A model generated the notes under the pieces. It searched no databases, had not been told where the DNA came from, and saw nothing but the letters and a program-made list of their open reading frames with translations. Shown here in pieces: positions 22,945 to 35,299 of a stretch of DNA of 64,000 bases (position 1 is its first letter; each line of letters starts with the position of its first letter). The stretch is from Linnemannia hyalina (lineage: Eukaryota > Mortierellomycota > Mortierellomycetes > Mortierellales > Mortierellaceae), in NCBI GenBank assembly GCA_019671135.1, contig JAHRHY010000010.1, forward strand, positions 1,488,001 through 1,552,000, written 5' to 3'. A program made the translations under genes and the position numbers.

Positions 22945-24897
22945 TCAGAAAGTAAAGATAGTCCTCATATCCATAGGCTTCCCAGACCCCAACTGTGGGA
23001 CCTGATCCAAATCCCTCTGCTTCATAAAATGCCTCATACTCGTCAACAGTTCCTCATACGTCTGTTCACGCTTCTGGCTCAAACACTGGATCCACGCATA
23101 AGAAACCGCACCCCTGGCCATGGGGGATGTATAAGGCTGAGGGAGACTGTATCCGAGTGGGTTGGGTTCTCCTGCATCGGGGAGGTCGTGTGAGGAAGGG
23201 GCGTTCCAGTTTGTGATGGTGCTGTTGGTTTGTTTGTGGTGGTCGGCGATAATAGCGGCGTCTTTTGCGGATGCGCGGATATCGGCCGAGGCTTGGTCGT
23301 CCCGACAGCCAGAGAACATGACGACATTACCATTTGTCTTCCTGAACAACGCCATCTATGTTGCACACAATGAAAAAAAAGATGAGGTGGTTAGCAACGA
23401 GCAACGGTTTTAAAGTACCACAATGACAAGGCTTCAACGCAATAAGAAAGGAATTGTACCTTGCGTGCTTCCTCCATTCCCTCGTCATCAGTTTCTTCTT
23501 CGTTCTCAGTCTCGATGGACACCTGCTGGGGGACGACGACATTTGTCTCATCCGCAACAGCAGCAACATCAGTGGCGGCAACAACAGTCTCGGCTTCGTC
23601 GACCTGAGTCCATGCTTGAGAGTCGCACTCAATCCCACGATGATCCATCTCGGAGACGCCCAAGATCCCCATATTGTGCACAGATTTCGACCGCTTCCTG
23701 GGCGAAGGTTGAAGATCTCCTTCCTCATCAGCCACCGACAGCAATGACGACGATCCTGTAGCAACAGCAGTGGGCCACAAGGATGCTACAGTTTGTTCCT
23801 CCTCGACTGTAATGGTAGGTTCAGAGAGTTGGATAGTCGGGTAGTTGTTGCTGGCGGGAGCCTGATCACTGTTCCCGTTCTTGTCGACAAGTGGCGAAGA
23901 AAGAGAAGCGATGGACCCAGAGCGAGCAAGACGCTGCTCAGGACTACAGCTACCATCCTGAGCATCACCACAATCGGTAGTCGTCAACCGGGACACCCGC
24001 TCGTCCATCTCAGTATCACCACCCTGACCATCCGAATCGTCCGCAGAAAGAATCGACCTCTTGCTATGAGCCTGAAGCGATCCCCCAATCATCGGAGACC
24101 CGCCCTCCTTGGCATGGATCGCAGGGACGCCGCCAGGTGGGGCAAGGTGCCCATCAGTCGTCGTGGCCGTGCCATCCGTATACTGCGCGACCACAGGCGT
24201 CGATGTCCCGCTGTTGGAAGCCGACAAGGTGACCGTAGTAGTCGTTGTCGTGGTGGTGGTGGTTGTCGTCTGTGTCTGAGAAGAATTGTTGGATCCAGGG
24301 AGGTCAAAGACGACATCCGTCGAGGCCGACATGGCAGCCATAGCTCCGACTTTGGTCCTGGTAATTTTTTCCAGCGCTGTGACTTGGTTTCCATTGTAGA
24401 CAAATGGTAAATCAAGCATGGTTCCTAATAAGCAAAAACAGACATGCATCAATACACAGTGCTCAATCATTGCATCTACACATAATAGCCCCTCGATTTC
24501 AAACAGGAAAAGAAATGTGCTTACCACTGTGGCATGCATCGACAAGGGCGGTGAGCTGAACTCCTGCGGGTAAATCCTTGACGAGCAGATCGTACATCTC
24601 ATCGTCCGAGATGATTCCTGTTCGGAGATAGTCGCTCGGGTAAATGATCTCGTCGTATCCATCCGCCTCGTCACCCACTGTTCAGTAAGCATAAGCAAGG
24701 ATAAAGAAGGGGTGGACACAATGACAGGAAGAAGGAGGGGTTGTTAGCATCATCAAGTGTCACAGTGCTATAGGAGGGGAGAGAGTCAACGTGGAGAAGC
24801 GTCTAGGAGGAGCATCAAGGCATCCGTGCCCCACTTCTTGTTCATCTTGAGGGCCAGTTAAGGATCATTCAATCAAAGAGAATAAAAAAAAAGTGCG

Positions 24898-24937
<40 letters not shown>

Positions 24938-26416
24938 GAACTTACAATGTTCGGATTTGCCGTTGTAGGAGAAATCCTTAATCCGTCCTCCATGTCCTGT
25001 TTTCGATGTGTCCAGGTCGCCAAGAGCGGAAGAAAAAGCGGAAGGGAAGCAATAGGACAAAAAGGAAAAAAAAGGCAGGAGGATTGCGAGTGAGAAGGGG
25101 AACGAACGATGCATAAACTTGTGCATTCTCAGGGGCCGTGCGCTCTCTCTGTCCCCTTCTGTCAAGGGCGGAGTACGAGAATACACAACAATGCACAAAC
25201 AGACATCGCATATCGGCAGCAATGCGCACAACACTACATCAACAAACACAAACAAACAACGGAGGAGGGGAGGATGCCTACCTGCGTAGTGGAAGAAGAG
25301 GGAATCTTGGGGCTCTGCGTCCTTGACGAGCCACTTCATCCAGTACCGGATGTTGGCCGCAGTGGGTCGCTTGTCCTCGTAGATCTGATCATCGGTCAGC
25401 ATGATCGTGTCCTGGTACCTGAAGCCGTAGTAGCCGTTCAGAAACCCAAACACGTCGCGCGTGTCGTTGATGCACCCGAGAAGCTGGTTGGGATCACCAA
25501 AGTAGTTGATTCCAATCAGCAGCGCCTTCTTCCTCCGGGGGCGGGTCGATGGTAAAGGAATCACTCGTGGGACAACCGCTGTCGACGAGGAAGCTGCTCC
25601 TTTGAAGGGGACTGCACCGAGGGCTCCTGGCTTGAGACTGTTGGCCTTGGTAGTCGCATTGACCGGGTCCTTGGAACCTTGGGGGATGGTGTCGTTGTCG
25701 TGGTCAAAATACGAATGATCGTGCGCATCAGGCATGGCCGTGGGTCCTTCAGTGTTTTTTGTTGCTCGTGTGGGAGTTTTCTGCCCAGACAGCTGGCTGA
25801 TTGGTGTGTGTGTTGAGCCATTACTGCTTGCATTGTCGTGCTCATTGTCGCCTGTGGTTGCCTTTAATGGCACAGCTGGTGCTCCTGGTGTTTTAGGGGC
25901 TGCAAGATATGTCGGCGAAGGTGTCGACGGATCCTTGCCCTTGAGTTCGTCGACCTGGAAGGGAGGCAGGAAAATCGATCCAGAGGCCGATTCAGAGAAG
26001 GAGGAAGAGGCAGTGTGGTAGGATGATGATGATGAAGTAGACGCTGTGGAGGAAGAGGTCGAAGTGGAAGAAAAGAGAGATGAAGTGGAAGTGGAAGAGG
26101 GCAGTAGTGGAGGTTGATCTTCTGTCCAGCTGCTGTTCATGCTCTGGTCGGATTCTTTTTGTTTCTTTGTCTGTTCGTCCTGGACAGAAAGCAGTTCGAT
26201 CTCGACGTCTTGGCCGTGGGCGTGTTCAAGGACGTGCCGGTCGTCAAAGTCACTGCGAGAGACAGGGTCGTGTGTGTGGTGGCTGTGCGTGTTGTAGTTC
26301 TCGGCCTCTTGTTCTTCTTGCTGTTGCTGTTTCTGCATCTTCATGAGTTCCTGGACGACTCTTGTTACGTCCGCGAGGACATTGGGGTCGATCTCGTAGT
26401 TGTACGAGGAGGACAT
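22945..26416 (-). CDS. MCA1: Metacaspase (peptidase family C14)
   Basis: Five exons, 25282-26416, 24946-24996, 24525-24677, 23460-24424 and 22945-23355, encode 904 residues. Metacaspases are Arg/Lys-specific cysteine peptidases of the cytosol involved in protein quality control and regulated death. After a Q/S-rich prodomain of about 290 residues comes RKKALLIGINYFGDPNQLLG. Catalytic His380 lies in HYAGHGG, restored by splicing exon 1 to a 51-nt exon. Catalytic Cys444 lies in LVDACHSGT, whose Gly is split by intron 3. GDEADGYDEIIYPSDY gives the usual acidic S1-pocket and activation region. The small-subunit part, VVMFSGCRDDQASADI and GAVSYAWIQCL, is in exon 5. The protein is about twice the usual fungal length because of the prodomain and a disordered insertion of roughly 260 residues between the p20 and p10 parts. 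The gene symbol is by homology. Confidence 0.92.
24901..24933. repeat. (AG)n microsatellite in metacaspase intron 2
   Basis: About 16 AG units immediately downstream of the short exon 2 of the metacaspase gene. On the coding strand it is a CT tract starting about 12 nt after the donor site. Confidence 0.9.
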
Positions 26417-29338
26417 GGTTGGTATGCTGTAATGTGTAAGATATGGATATGGTAGTGGGGATTAAGGATGGCAGGGTTTCGTTGCACAAGATAATAAAAG
26501 GGATCAGGTGTGGGTGGAGAGGGACAATGTTTGTGCGGGTATAGTTTAAGAAAGAGTGCTGTTGCTGTGCTATTTGGAGAAAGAGAGAGAGAGAAGTGGG
26601 GCTGAAGCAGAGGGTCGAAGAGAGAGAGAGTGATAGTCGGGTGCTACAACCGTACAACAACAGGGAAAGTTTGCGGGAAAAAGAAGCACCAGGACGGTGG
26701 GCAATTGCTATTTTTTTATGATTACAAAGAAGTGTACAAAAAACAAACAGCAAACGAGGTTTAAAAAAAGAAAGGCAGGGAAGGGAACAGGCACAAAAAA
26801 AGAGAGAACAAAGGAAAAAAGAACGGCGTTGAATAAAAAAGGGACAGATGAGATTAAGAAGAAGGGGGATTGGAGTGAAGTGAGTGATCAGAAAGGGAGG
26901 CGTGAATGAATGAAAAAAGAAAGGTGTGAATGAAGGCGCAGAGAGAGAAGGAATGAAGGAATGAAGGAATGAAATGGGGAGGAGAGGAAGAAGAGAGAAA
27001 GGGATGTATATAAATACAAAAACAGAAAAAGAAAAAAGAAAAGGTTTTGGGTTCAGTTGCCAGAAGGGGAAAGAGAGGAGGTCTAGTCCTTGAGTATGTA
27101 TGGATAGGAAGGATGACGATGAGATCTGGCTGTGTAAGAGAGAGGGTGTGAGAGGGAGAGAAGGACACAAACAAAAGAGCCTGCGAGGGGGAACGAGGGA
27201 GAGAGGGAGCGGGAAGAATGACAACCAAGAGGCTGAGAAAAGGAAGCAATTGAAGGTCAATTGGACAGCTTCTTTTGGCGGAGAAATGAATGGATGGATG
27301 GACAGGACAGGTGAATTAAGGGAGCGACAAGACAAGAAGAAGAAGAAGAAGAAGAAGACGACGAAGACGAAGAAGAGGAAGAACGGATGGATGATGTCGA
27401 AAGAGGTGGACATGGTCACCCTTTTATATATCCTCCCTTGTGTCTGTTGACAGCAATGATCGTCTACATGCTGCAAGTGGTACAAAGAGACGGCGGAAGA
27501 TGCCCATTCCTCTCTCTTTCGCTCTACTGCCACAGCCCACACAATTAATTGTCCATGTTGTCTTTCCGATACCCTCTCCGATAATTGCCAGAGAGTAACT
27601 GCTTATTTCTTCTCTACAACTTTGTTCCTGTCCATCCGCAGACGCATTCAAGCTGCCAGCCCAATGTGGCGATCACTCATCCGTTTTGACATTGTCCCAA
27701 AGGGAAGGTACTGTTGGTCATTCATTCTCTCTCTCTCTCTCTCTCTCTCCGCATCCATTCGACCAATGGCCATCCTTCATTGGTCTCGGACTCCGACCCA
27801 AAATTCCTCTCCTCTCTCTCCTCTCTCTCTCTTGCAGTCAGTCATTTCCACCTATCATTTCTCTATCTTTGGTTCCAATGCCATCGACTATGCCGAATGC
27901 CAATAATCTCTGTATCAAGGTTGATCATCCAACTGGCGAACTCATTGCGACCTTGAAGGACTTGTTCCCTCTTGACTTCCTCAAAGGGCTGCTCGACTCC
28001 CCTTTTTAGCATCAGCATCATCATGCATTTGTCCACACACACACACACACCGCTCTGTACCACACCACTCCCCCTCACCGCCCTTTTCTGGCCAACTCCA
28101 AAGCACCAAACAAACAACAAAGCAGGAAATAACATTCAACCAAACAACAATTACAAAAATACACATCATTCCTAATGAGGACATCCTTCCTTTCTCCTCG
28201 TCGTTTCTTCTTCTTCATTTACTCCTTAATTTCACTCCATTGAAGTCGTTCAGCCTTTACGCTGCTGTCTTTTCTTCTTCTTTAAGGAACAGTGTGCATT
28301 AGCATTGACGGGGACAATATCCGTTGGGGACACTTGTTTCTATTTTACTTTGTACTAAAGCCAAAAAGGCCACTCGAAATCAGACGACCAACGACGACAG
28401 AGAACGGATCATCTCCCTTTCTTTCTCTTTCTTATATGCCCCTTTGCTTCATGTTAACAGACCCTCGCTCACTCGTCCCCTTTCCCCCTTGTAAATTGTG
28501 TACACTTTATGCATCACCAGCTAGGCGACCTTTATCATCCGAAGGGGTGTGAGAGCGTAAGCAATTAGTGACACAACTTCTCAGGGTCACTTAGACTTTA
28601 GCTCCTAGCTCAAGTTTATTACATGTTGGAATGAATGTATTTTGATGCCTCTACTTTTGGAGGTGGAGTGAGAGTCCTGTTCGAAAGGTTTGGCGTGCAT
28701 GCCATTTTGATCGTTATCCTTGCTCTTCCATCTTTAGTATGTACTTGCCAGCCACTCCCCCCTTTTCGATTACCATCAGCGTCAGCATTGGCATTACCCA
28801 TCATCGCCCAAACACTTTACCACCAACCACCGGAAAAAAGTTGGCGATTTGTTCAAACAACAACAATGCATCAATTAAAACAACAAAAACTACGCCCACC
28901 CTCTCTCCTTCACCTTTCACTTGTCCTCTCACGCCATCTGTTTTGTCATTTTTTCTCCTAGGAGCTTTTTCGTCTAAAAAAAATAAACATGCAAGTACCC
29001 GTACACACATTTTTCATAAACAACAAACAAATATGCAAGCTGAGACATGGGCTCCCATGTCAATGTCAGTCATTCACTAGGTTCATTGTCCTCCCTGTCC
29101 TAAGGTCTGATTAGCAAATGCCTGGATATGGCTATGATAGGTTTTGTTTGTTGTCTTTCATTTATTTCTTGACTGTTCAAAAAACCAAAAGAAGCGTTGA
29201 ACGGTGACTAAACTTGGAGAGCTTGGCTGCAGAGAGGGGCAGACAGAGGGAAGCACATGAGCTTACTCACTCTCTGTGCCCCCCTTTCCCCCTTCCGGCG
29301 TCACAGCCACTTTTGACAACCGCCCCCTCCATTGCTAC
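26417..29338. other. Intergenic region with pyrimidine-rich leader and one doubtful short ORF
   Basis: About 2.9 kb. From 26417 to roughly 27360 the plus strand is purine-rich, so the minus-strand metacaspase gene has a long pyrimidine-rich leader. A 430-codon open frame there (26250-27542, minus) is a translation of that tract and shares bases with the metacaspase exon. Between 27664 and 28008 on plus there are short frames, including one of 43 codons ending LKDLFPLDFLKGLLDSPF and one that a CT-rich intron could join to MWRSLIRFDIVPKG. Neither has a known domain. The rest, to the ThrRS stop, is A/T-rich with CT and CA runs. Confidence 0.5.
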
Positions 29339-32232
29339 CTACAAACGACTGCCCTTAGCCTTAGACTCCCTAAGTACCTTTAACTTGCCAACAACCTCCT
29401 CCAACCTTCTCACCTCCCCCTTCCCCTTCTTCTCCCCCTCATCATCCCTACATCTAACATTCACACTTCCCGACCCCGCCTCCTCCGCGCCCACAACAAA
29501 CACAAAATTCCATTGACCCACCTCCGCATTCCGAATCTTCTTATTCAACGTCGCGTCCGACCCATCAACCTCCACAAAGAACCCTTCCTCATCCAATCTC
29601 CCCTTCACCTCCTCTGCATACCCAACCCACTGTGGAGCCACAGGGATGATTTGGATCTGACGCGGGGAGAGCCAGAAATCCCAGCGGCCGGCACAGTTTT
29701 CTGTCAGGATGGCGATCATGCGTTCGAGGGAGCCCAGCATGGCTCGGTGGATGATGATCGGTCGCGAAAAGTCCGAGCCGTGGTGGTCACTGCTGCTGCT
29801 GCTGCTGCTGCCGTTGTTCCGGTATTGGAGGTTGAAGCGTTCGGGGAGTTGGAAATCCAGTTGGAGCGTGGCGCATTGGTGGTTGCGGCGGAGGGAGTCT
29901 CGGATGAGGATGTCGATCTTGGGACCGTAGAATGCGCCGTCTTGGGGGTTGATTGACCATGGACGTCCGAATCTGTTCAATGCATCCGTCAAATGCTATT
30001 TCAGCGATAGGGGGAGGGAGAAGTAGATTGTTATGGTAAGTACTAATGCAGAGGAGGGTGAAGTTAATGCAGACAAGAGAGAGAGAGAGAAAAGAATTGT
30101 TATCGTTGAATGGTACACAAAGGAGAGATGAACTAAAAAAAAAACTACTACAACGAATATCATAATTCAGCAAAAAAAAAAGTGTAAGTTACCTGCTCGG
30201 CAATATCCCACTCCTCGATCTTGCCAAGGAACTTCTCTGGGCGCGTCGAAAGTGCCAGCGAGAATTCAAACCCAAAGATCCCATAAACATGCTGCAAGAA
30301 ATCCAACGTGGCATCAATCTCCTCCCCGACTTGATCCAACCGACAAAACAAATGGGCATCGTCCTGTTGGAACCGCCTCACTCTCGTCAATCCAGAAAGC
30401 GCTCCCGAAGCTTCATTCCGGTGGAGGACTCCAAAGTCGGCAAACCGGAGGGGCAGTTCACGATAGGACCGCTCGCGGACGTCGAACATGAGGCAGTGGC
30501 CTGGGCAGTTCATGGGCTTGAGACCGAATTGTTCCTTCTCGACGTCGATCATAAACATCTCGTCCTTGTAGTTCTCATAATGACCCGACGTCTTCCAGAG
30601 CTTGACGTTAAACATGTTGGGCGACATGACCTCCGTGTACCCGCGCTTATGGTACTCGCTCTTAATAAACCCCATCAACGTATTATAAATCCTCGCGCCG
30701 TGAGGGAGGAAAAAGCACGATCCGGGAGACAGCTCATGGAAGAAGAACAGCTCCTGTTCCCGACCGATTCGGCGATGATCTCGTTTCGCGGCTTCTTCAA
30801 GGAACTTGCGGTGGTCAGCCATTTGTTTGGGGTCCGGGAAGGAGATACCGTAGACGCGTTGGAGGGATGCGTTTTTGGCGTCGCCGAGGAAGTAAGAGGC
30901 CGAATTCTTGAGGACCGCAAAGGATTTGATCCGGCCCGTGTGGGGGATGTGGGGGCCACGGCAGAGGTCGATCAGGGGGCCACAGCGGTAGACCGTCGAC
31001 GACGTGTTGTCCGGGATCTTGGACTCGATCAATTTTAGCTTGAACTCATTGTGCTAATTGGAGGTATGGAAAAAGAAAGATTGAAGGTGAGTGTTGTGCT
31101 CATACAAAAGAGTGTTCGAAGACAAACGAGTGTATGCAAATGGTAAATAAAAAGGGCGTACCTTGAACATCTCCAAGAGGTCCTCCTTGCTGATTTCGAG
31201 GCGCTCAAAGGGCTGCTTCTCCTTGATCACATTCTTGGCAACCGTCTCCAGACTTTCATAATCATTCTGGGAGACAAGGCTATTATGCGTCAACCACGAA
31301 CGAATACATCATTCATTAGTCTCATTGTCCATGGCCAACAACAACAAAACTTTCAAACCAAGCAATCAAAAGAAACTTACCGCTCGTCTTTCATAGACAT
31401 CTCATAATAAAACCCATCCTCAATAGGAGGGCCGACACAAAAATGGCACCCATAATGCTTCTCACAAGCCTCACCCAACACATGAGCCGACGAATGCCAA
31501 AACACCGCCTTGCCCTCCTCGTTCTCGAAATCCAAAAGGACCAAAGAGCAGGATTGGACCAAAGGGCGAGCGAGATCCCAGAGGACGTTGTCGACTTTTG
31601 CAATGACAACCTTTTCAGCGAGGGATTTGGAGATGGAGAGGGCGATGGAGAGGGGGGACGTCTCGTAGGCGATCCCGTCGCGGAGGGAGCCGTCGGGCAT
31701 CTTGATCGAGATGGGCAGCCTTGGCTGGGCTGAGGGAGAGGGGTGGAGGGAATTGATAAGCCAATGGTAGGATGGGAGCACGGTTTATGGTCAGCTCTCT
31801 TGTTTTTCCGAAATGCGGTTCAGTAGCGGGGGGTCATCTTTCCCTCCCTTTTCCATGCATGGTTACTATTTGTTCGTGCTTACCTGCATCGACCTGGTCA
31901 GCTTTCTTCTTCAATTCGTCAAACATGGCGATACGGTGGGCCACATACTCAGGGACCGGGGAGACCTACAATACACAATCGAAAATGGATTTGCGTCAGG
32001 AAAACGAACACAGACACCATGGAAAATAAAGTTTACATTCAAATGTTTCCATGGTACAAAAAAAAAGGAAGGATTTGTTTACCTCGAGAGGATAAGCATG
32101 CTCGGATGCATGCTTCTTGGCCTTCTTCTCCTTCACAGGCTTGGACTGAGGAGCCACTTCCTGGAGGACCTGGGAGACTTGAGATGGCTGCTGCTCGGGC
32201 AGGGACTGGACTTGTTCTTGGATTGCGGACAT
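29339..32232 (-). CDS. THS1: Threonyl-tRNA synthetase
   Basis: Six exons, 32083-32232, 31884-31965, 31381-31729, 31162-31279, 30193-31053 and 29339-29995, encode 738 residues, the normal eukaryotic size. The enzyme charges tRNA-Thr and edits Ser-tRNA-Thr. After a Lys-rich N-terminal extension comes a TGS domain (about 80-145, [10 protein letters not shown]). The editing domain follows, with HSSAH at 156-160 and DLCRGPH containing Cys264. The class II core has [14 protein letters not shown] with zinc ligand Cys416, motif 2 ([20 protein letters not shown]) and DDAHLF. Exon 6 has [19 protein letters not shown] with the third zinc ligand His and motif 3 Arg. The anticodon-binding domain ([16 protein letters not shown] to the end) completes it. 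A Ser7 run lies between the catalytic strands in exon 6. The N-terminus does not look like a clear mitochondrial presequence, so a cytosolic role is most likely. Confidence 0.96.
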
Positions 32233-32956
32233 TTGCTTTGATTTCTTTTTTCTGAGAGAGAGAGAAGGGGGGTATGTATTTTTTTTTGTAAAAGGGAAAG
32301 GGTATCGTTTGTGTGCTTCTTTTTTGGCTGGCTGCTGTTGTGTGTCGCTGTTTGTTGTATTTTCTTGTAGAAAGTACTGTTGCTTTGTTGTTTGTGGAGA
32401 TGTGGAGAATGGGAGGAGGGGGGAGCCATGATATTTATTTGTTTCCCATGAAAGCGATGAATCACATATTTCTAGACCTCTCTTCGCCCAAATTTTAAAA
32501 AAAAAATCGATCGAGTCACCGTGAGTGGGTGGCTTGGTAAATGCGTCTGAGAGCCAAGAATTGAATGCCGCGCGTGCAATTAGAAAAGGATGGAGGGAAA
32601 AACACCGCAGCAAAACCAGAGAGCCAATATTGGGGAAGCCAAGCACAAAAAAAAAAAAACACTTAATGAACCACATCGACTCACACCTTTTTTTTTCTTA
32701 CAGGCAATGGAAAAGGCTATTATTATGAGTTTTTGTATGTTATGTCTGTGGTAGTGTAAGGTAAGTTTGGGCGTTGTTTCAAGAAGCACTTCCCCCTTAT
32801 CTGTGCACGCACATGGGTTGGGCTCAAAAGAGGAAGAAGTGAAGAGTCATGGACTTGTTGCGAAGAGGGTCAAATTAGAGTCCAAGCGACTGCTGGACTC
32901 TGCCGAACACTCCTGTCTGGTCCAACATCTCCGGTGTCAGTGTCCACTATTATCAT
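32233..32956. other. Intergenic region, no gene seen
   Basis: Holds the leader of the ThrRS gene (purine-rich on plus at 32249-32272, with A/T runs) and the 3' flank of the secreted-protein gene. No domain-bearing frame was found. Confidence 0.5.
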
Positions 32957-34345
32957 TCATTCATGAAGAAAAAAGAGAGCGATTGGGAAGGATGTGAATA
33001 ACTGTGAGTAACACAAAATAACAACACCCTTTTCTACTTTCACATTCCCAATCGACCCACCAAAACGGAGTCATGAACAAAAGTATGCAAAAAGAAATAA
33101 ACTTACGTTGGCAAAGGAAGCAGCCTTGCTAACAAACTGGTTGAAAAGGTTCTTACTCGCCGTAGCCCTCTCCTCATCCACCTCCTCATTCCCTCTAGAA
33201 CCCTCCTCACCTTCACTCTTCCCGCTGTTACCACCACTAATGACCTTGGCAAGATCACTTCCAATATTGGCCCAGTCCTGAATATCCCCCGACGAAATCT
33301 GACCCAGGCTCGTCAACATCGTCGAAAAGTCGATTGGCGGCAACGCCGAATCCTCAGGCTTGACTTGCCCCAACCTATAATCTCCACCAGCATCGGCCTT
33401 GGTCGAGACAACCGTCGTGGCCGTAGCACTACCTTTTGCCGTACCAGTAGGAGTAAGCGTTTTCGTCGCGTTAGCAGGCTTAGGGTACGCCGCAAAGATC
33501 CCCGCGCAGTCAATCCCCAACGCATAAAACCCGGACACAAAGAAATTCGAACACCCAAAGCAATCAAGGATCCCCAGGACATCCGGGTTCGAAAAGACAT
33601 GCGAAAAAGTCTTGAGGCATTTGATCGAGCACCGTTCCCGGAAGCGAAGCGCAAAGTTAACAAAGGAGTCAATACAAGCGCCACCGATCTCTGCAGTTGC
33701 GAGGGCGGAGAGCGTGTGTTCGTCGATTTGGGGGAAGAGCGGAGTCTTGTCGCGTTTTTGGATGGTAATTGTTTGTTGTTCCTGTTCATGTTGCTCCTGT
33801 GGTTGTTGTGGTTCATGGTGTTGCTGTGGTTGTTTACATTTGGCGGTTTGTGCGTCGTAGGTCGCAGTCAAAGGATCGGCATAGTGGAAATCGTCGCCTT
33901 CAAGCAACAATGCCTCGTCCCGTTCCTGGTCCTCATCCTCCGCAAGATCGTCTTCGTCATCATCGTCTTCGTTACCCTCCTTGTCCTTGTCCTCATCCTC
34001 ATCATTCCCATCCTCTTCGTCGTCAGTATCAACAGTCTCCATATCCTCATCATCCTCGTCCTCACCCTCCTCGTCCTCACCCTCCTCGTCTTGCTCAAAC
34101 GCCTTGGCAGCAGCCTCAACTAACCCATCGACCGCAACTTCCAAAGCCTCTCCTGCTTCCTGCCTGTTGAGTGCCACAACTTGTTCCGCAGCTGGGGTAG
34201 GTGGGTCAGGAACGGCTGCAAGGTTGGCGTCCGCGATGGCGTTGTTGTTACTGTTGTTGTTGTCGCCCTCTGCGGATTCGGCGGCCCGTGCGAATTGGGT
34301 CGCCAAGGTTAATAAAAGCACAGGTCCCAGGATCTTAATCTTCAT
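32957..34345 (-). CDS. Secreted or vacuolar acidic protein with a six-cysteine hydrophobic domain
   Basis: The main exon 33107-34345 starts with a clear signal peptide (MKIKILGPVLLLTLATQFARA). A donor gtaagt after codon 413 and an acceptor cacag at 33002-33003 predict a small last exon, 32957-33001, coding 14 residues (LFTSFPIALFFLHE), for 427 residues in total. The mature part has an Asn-rich segment, a helical segment, and a long Asp/Glu tract near residues 85-145. After a Gln/His-rich linker comes a region with six cysteines (ACIDSF, ERCSIKCLKTF, LDCFGCSNFF, GIDCAGIF), probably three disulfides. The C-terminal part is Thr/Ser/Gly-rich. The hydrophobic end could be a membrane or GPI-type tail but lacks a convincing spacer. 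I do not recognise the family. The last exon is less certain than the rest. Confidence 0.7.
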
Positions 34346-35299
34346 TGTCGAATTATTTTAAATGGGGGTATATGATATGATGTGAAGGGGGAGGGGGGGG
34401 GGGGGTAGTGGCGAAGATGTGCAAGAGTGAGAAGAAAGAGGAAGAGGAAGAGGAAGAGGGAGAGCGCAAAAGGAAAGATGATAAACAAGAAAGAAAGTAT
34501 CGTGGAAATAAAAAGAAGAGAAGAATGCAGCGAATGAGTATCTATCATTCACCTCATCCCAACATTCCTTCTTTACCTGACGACGAGGAACACCATGGAC
34601 ATATAGGATAGTTTTTCGATCAAGGGGGCCACAGCGAAATTGGAATGGTGTAGCGAAAGGGACTCACTCCACTCCAAGGAACAACACGACGAAGACGGAG
34701 GCATAGGCGAAGGGTAGCGAGAGGAGAAAACAAGGTGCGAAGAAAGGTACGAGAAACACGCAAGATTACGAAAGGAGAAAAGGATGCGAGAATATGTTGG
34801 TGAGGGAAGCAGAATTGGAAGTAACAATAGCAGTAGAAGGGAGAAAGAAGAATAAATGTCTCCGAAGTCAAGGAGGAGGAGGGAGGGGTCGAAACGAGTG
34901 TGATAAAGAACAGAAATCCATACATTGTCGTCAAGGAGATGGGCGACACCTGGGACCACCCACTTGCCTTGTCCATCCTAGCTAATCGTCTTCCTTGGTG
35001 CTATAGCATAGGGAAACTCGAACGTGAGCTACCCAACAGGCAGCAGTGGTGCGCTTCTCCTTGGTCGCTTGTCCCCTGTATGCAAAGGAAGTCTGGATAT
35101 CAATTCCACACCGCTGGATCTTAGAAGCAGGAAAGAAGGTCATAACAGTACGAGGAAACACCGTTGGCAGGCACTATCTAACGGCTTGCGTCCAAAGACG
35201 AAGGTGTGACATGGAAAGGTCCACAAGTTTGTTCTTTATTCAATGACAAAAAGAACGCTATGGTACATGGGCAATACACAGACAAGAAGCAAACCTGTA
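34346..35299. other. Intergenic region, no gene seen
   Basis: The left part (34385-34540) is an extreme purine tract on plus, including a G10-type run and GAGGAA repeats, forming the pyrimidine-rich leader of the secreted-protein gene. The right part is the 3' flank of MTR4. Open frames are short and domain-free. Confidence 0.55.

Noticed and set aside
26250..27542. 430-codon minus-strand open frame
   Set aside because: It is a translation of the pyrimidine-rich leader (F/S/L/P-rich) and overlaps the metacaspase first exon in another frame. No domain is present.
30289..31038. 249-codon plus-strand frame opposite ThrRS
   Set aside because: It is an antisense shadow of a highly conserved ThrRS exon.
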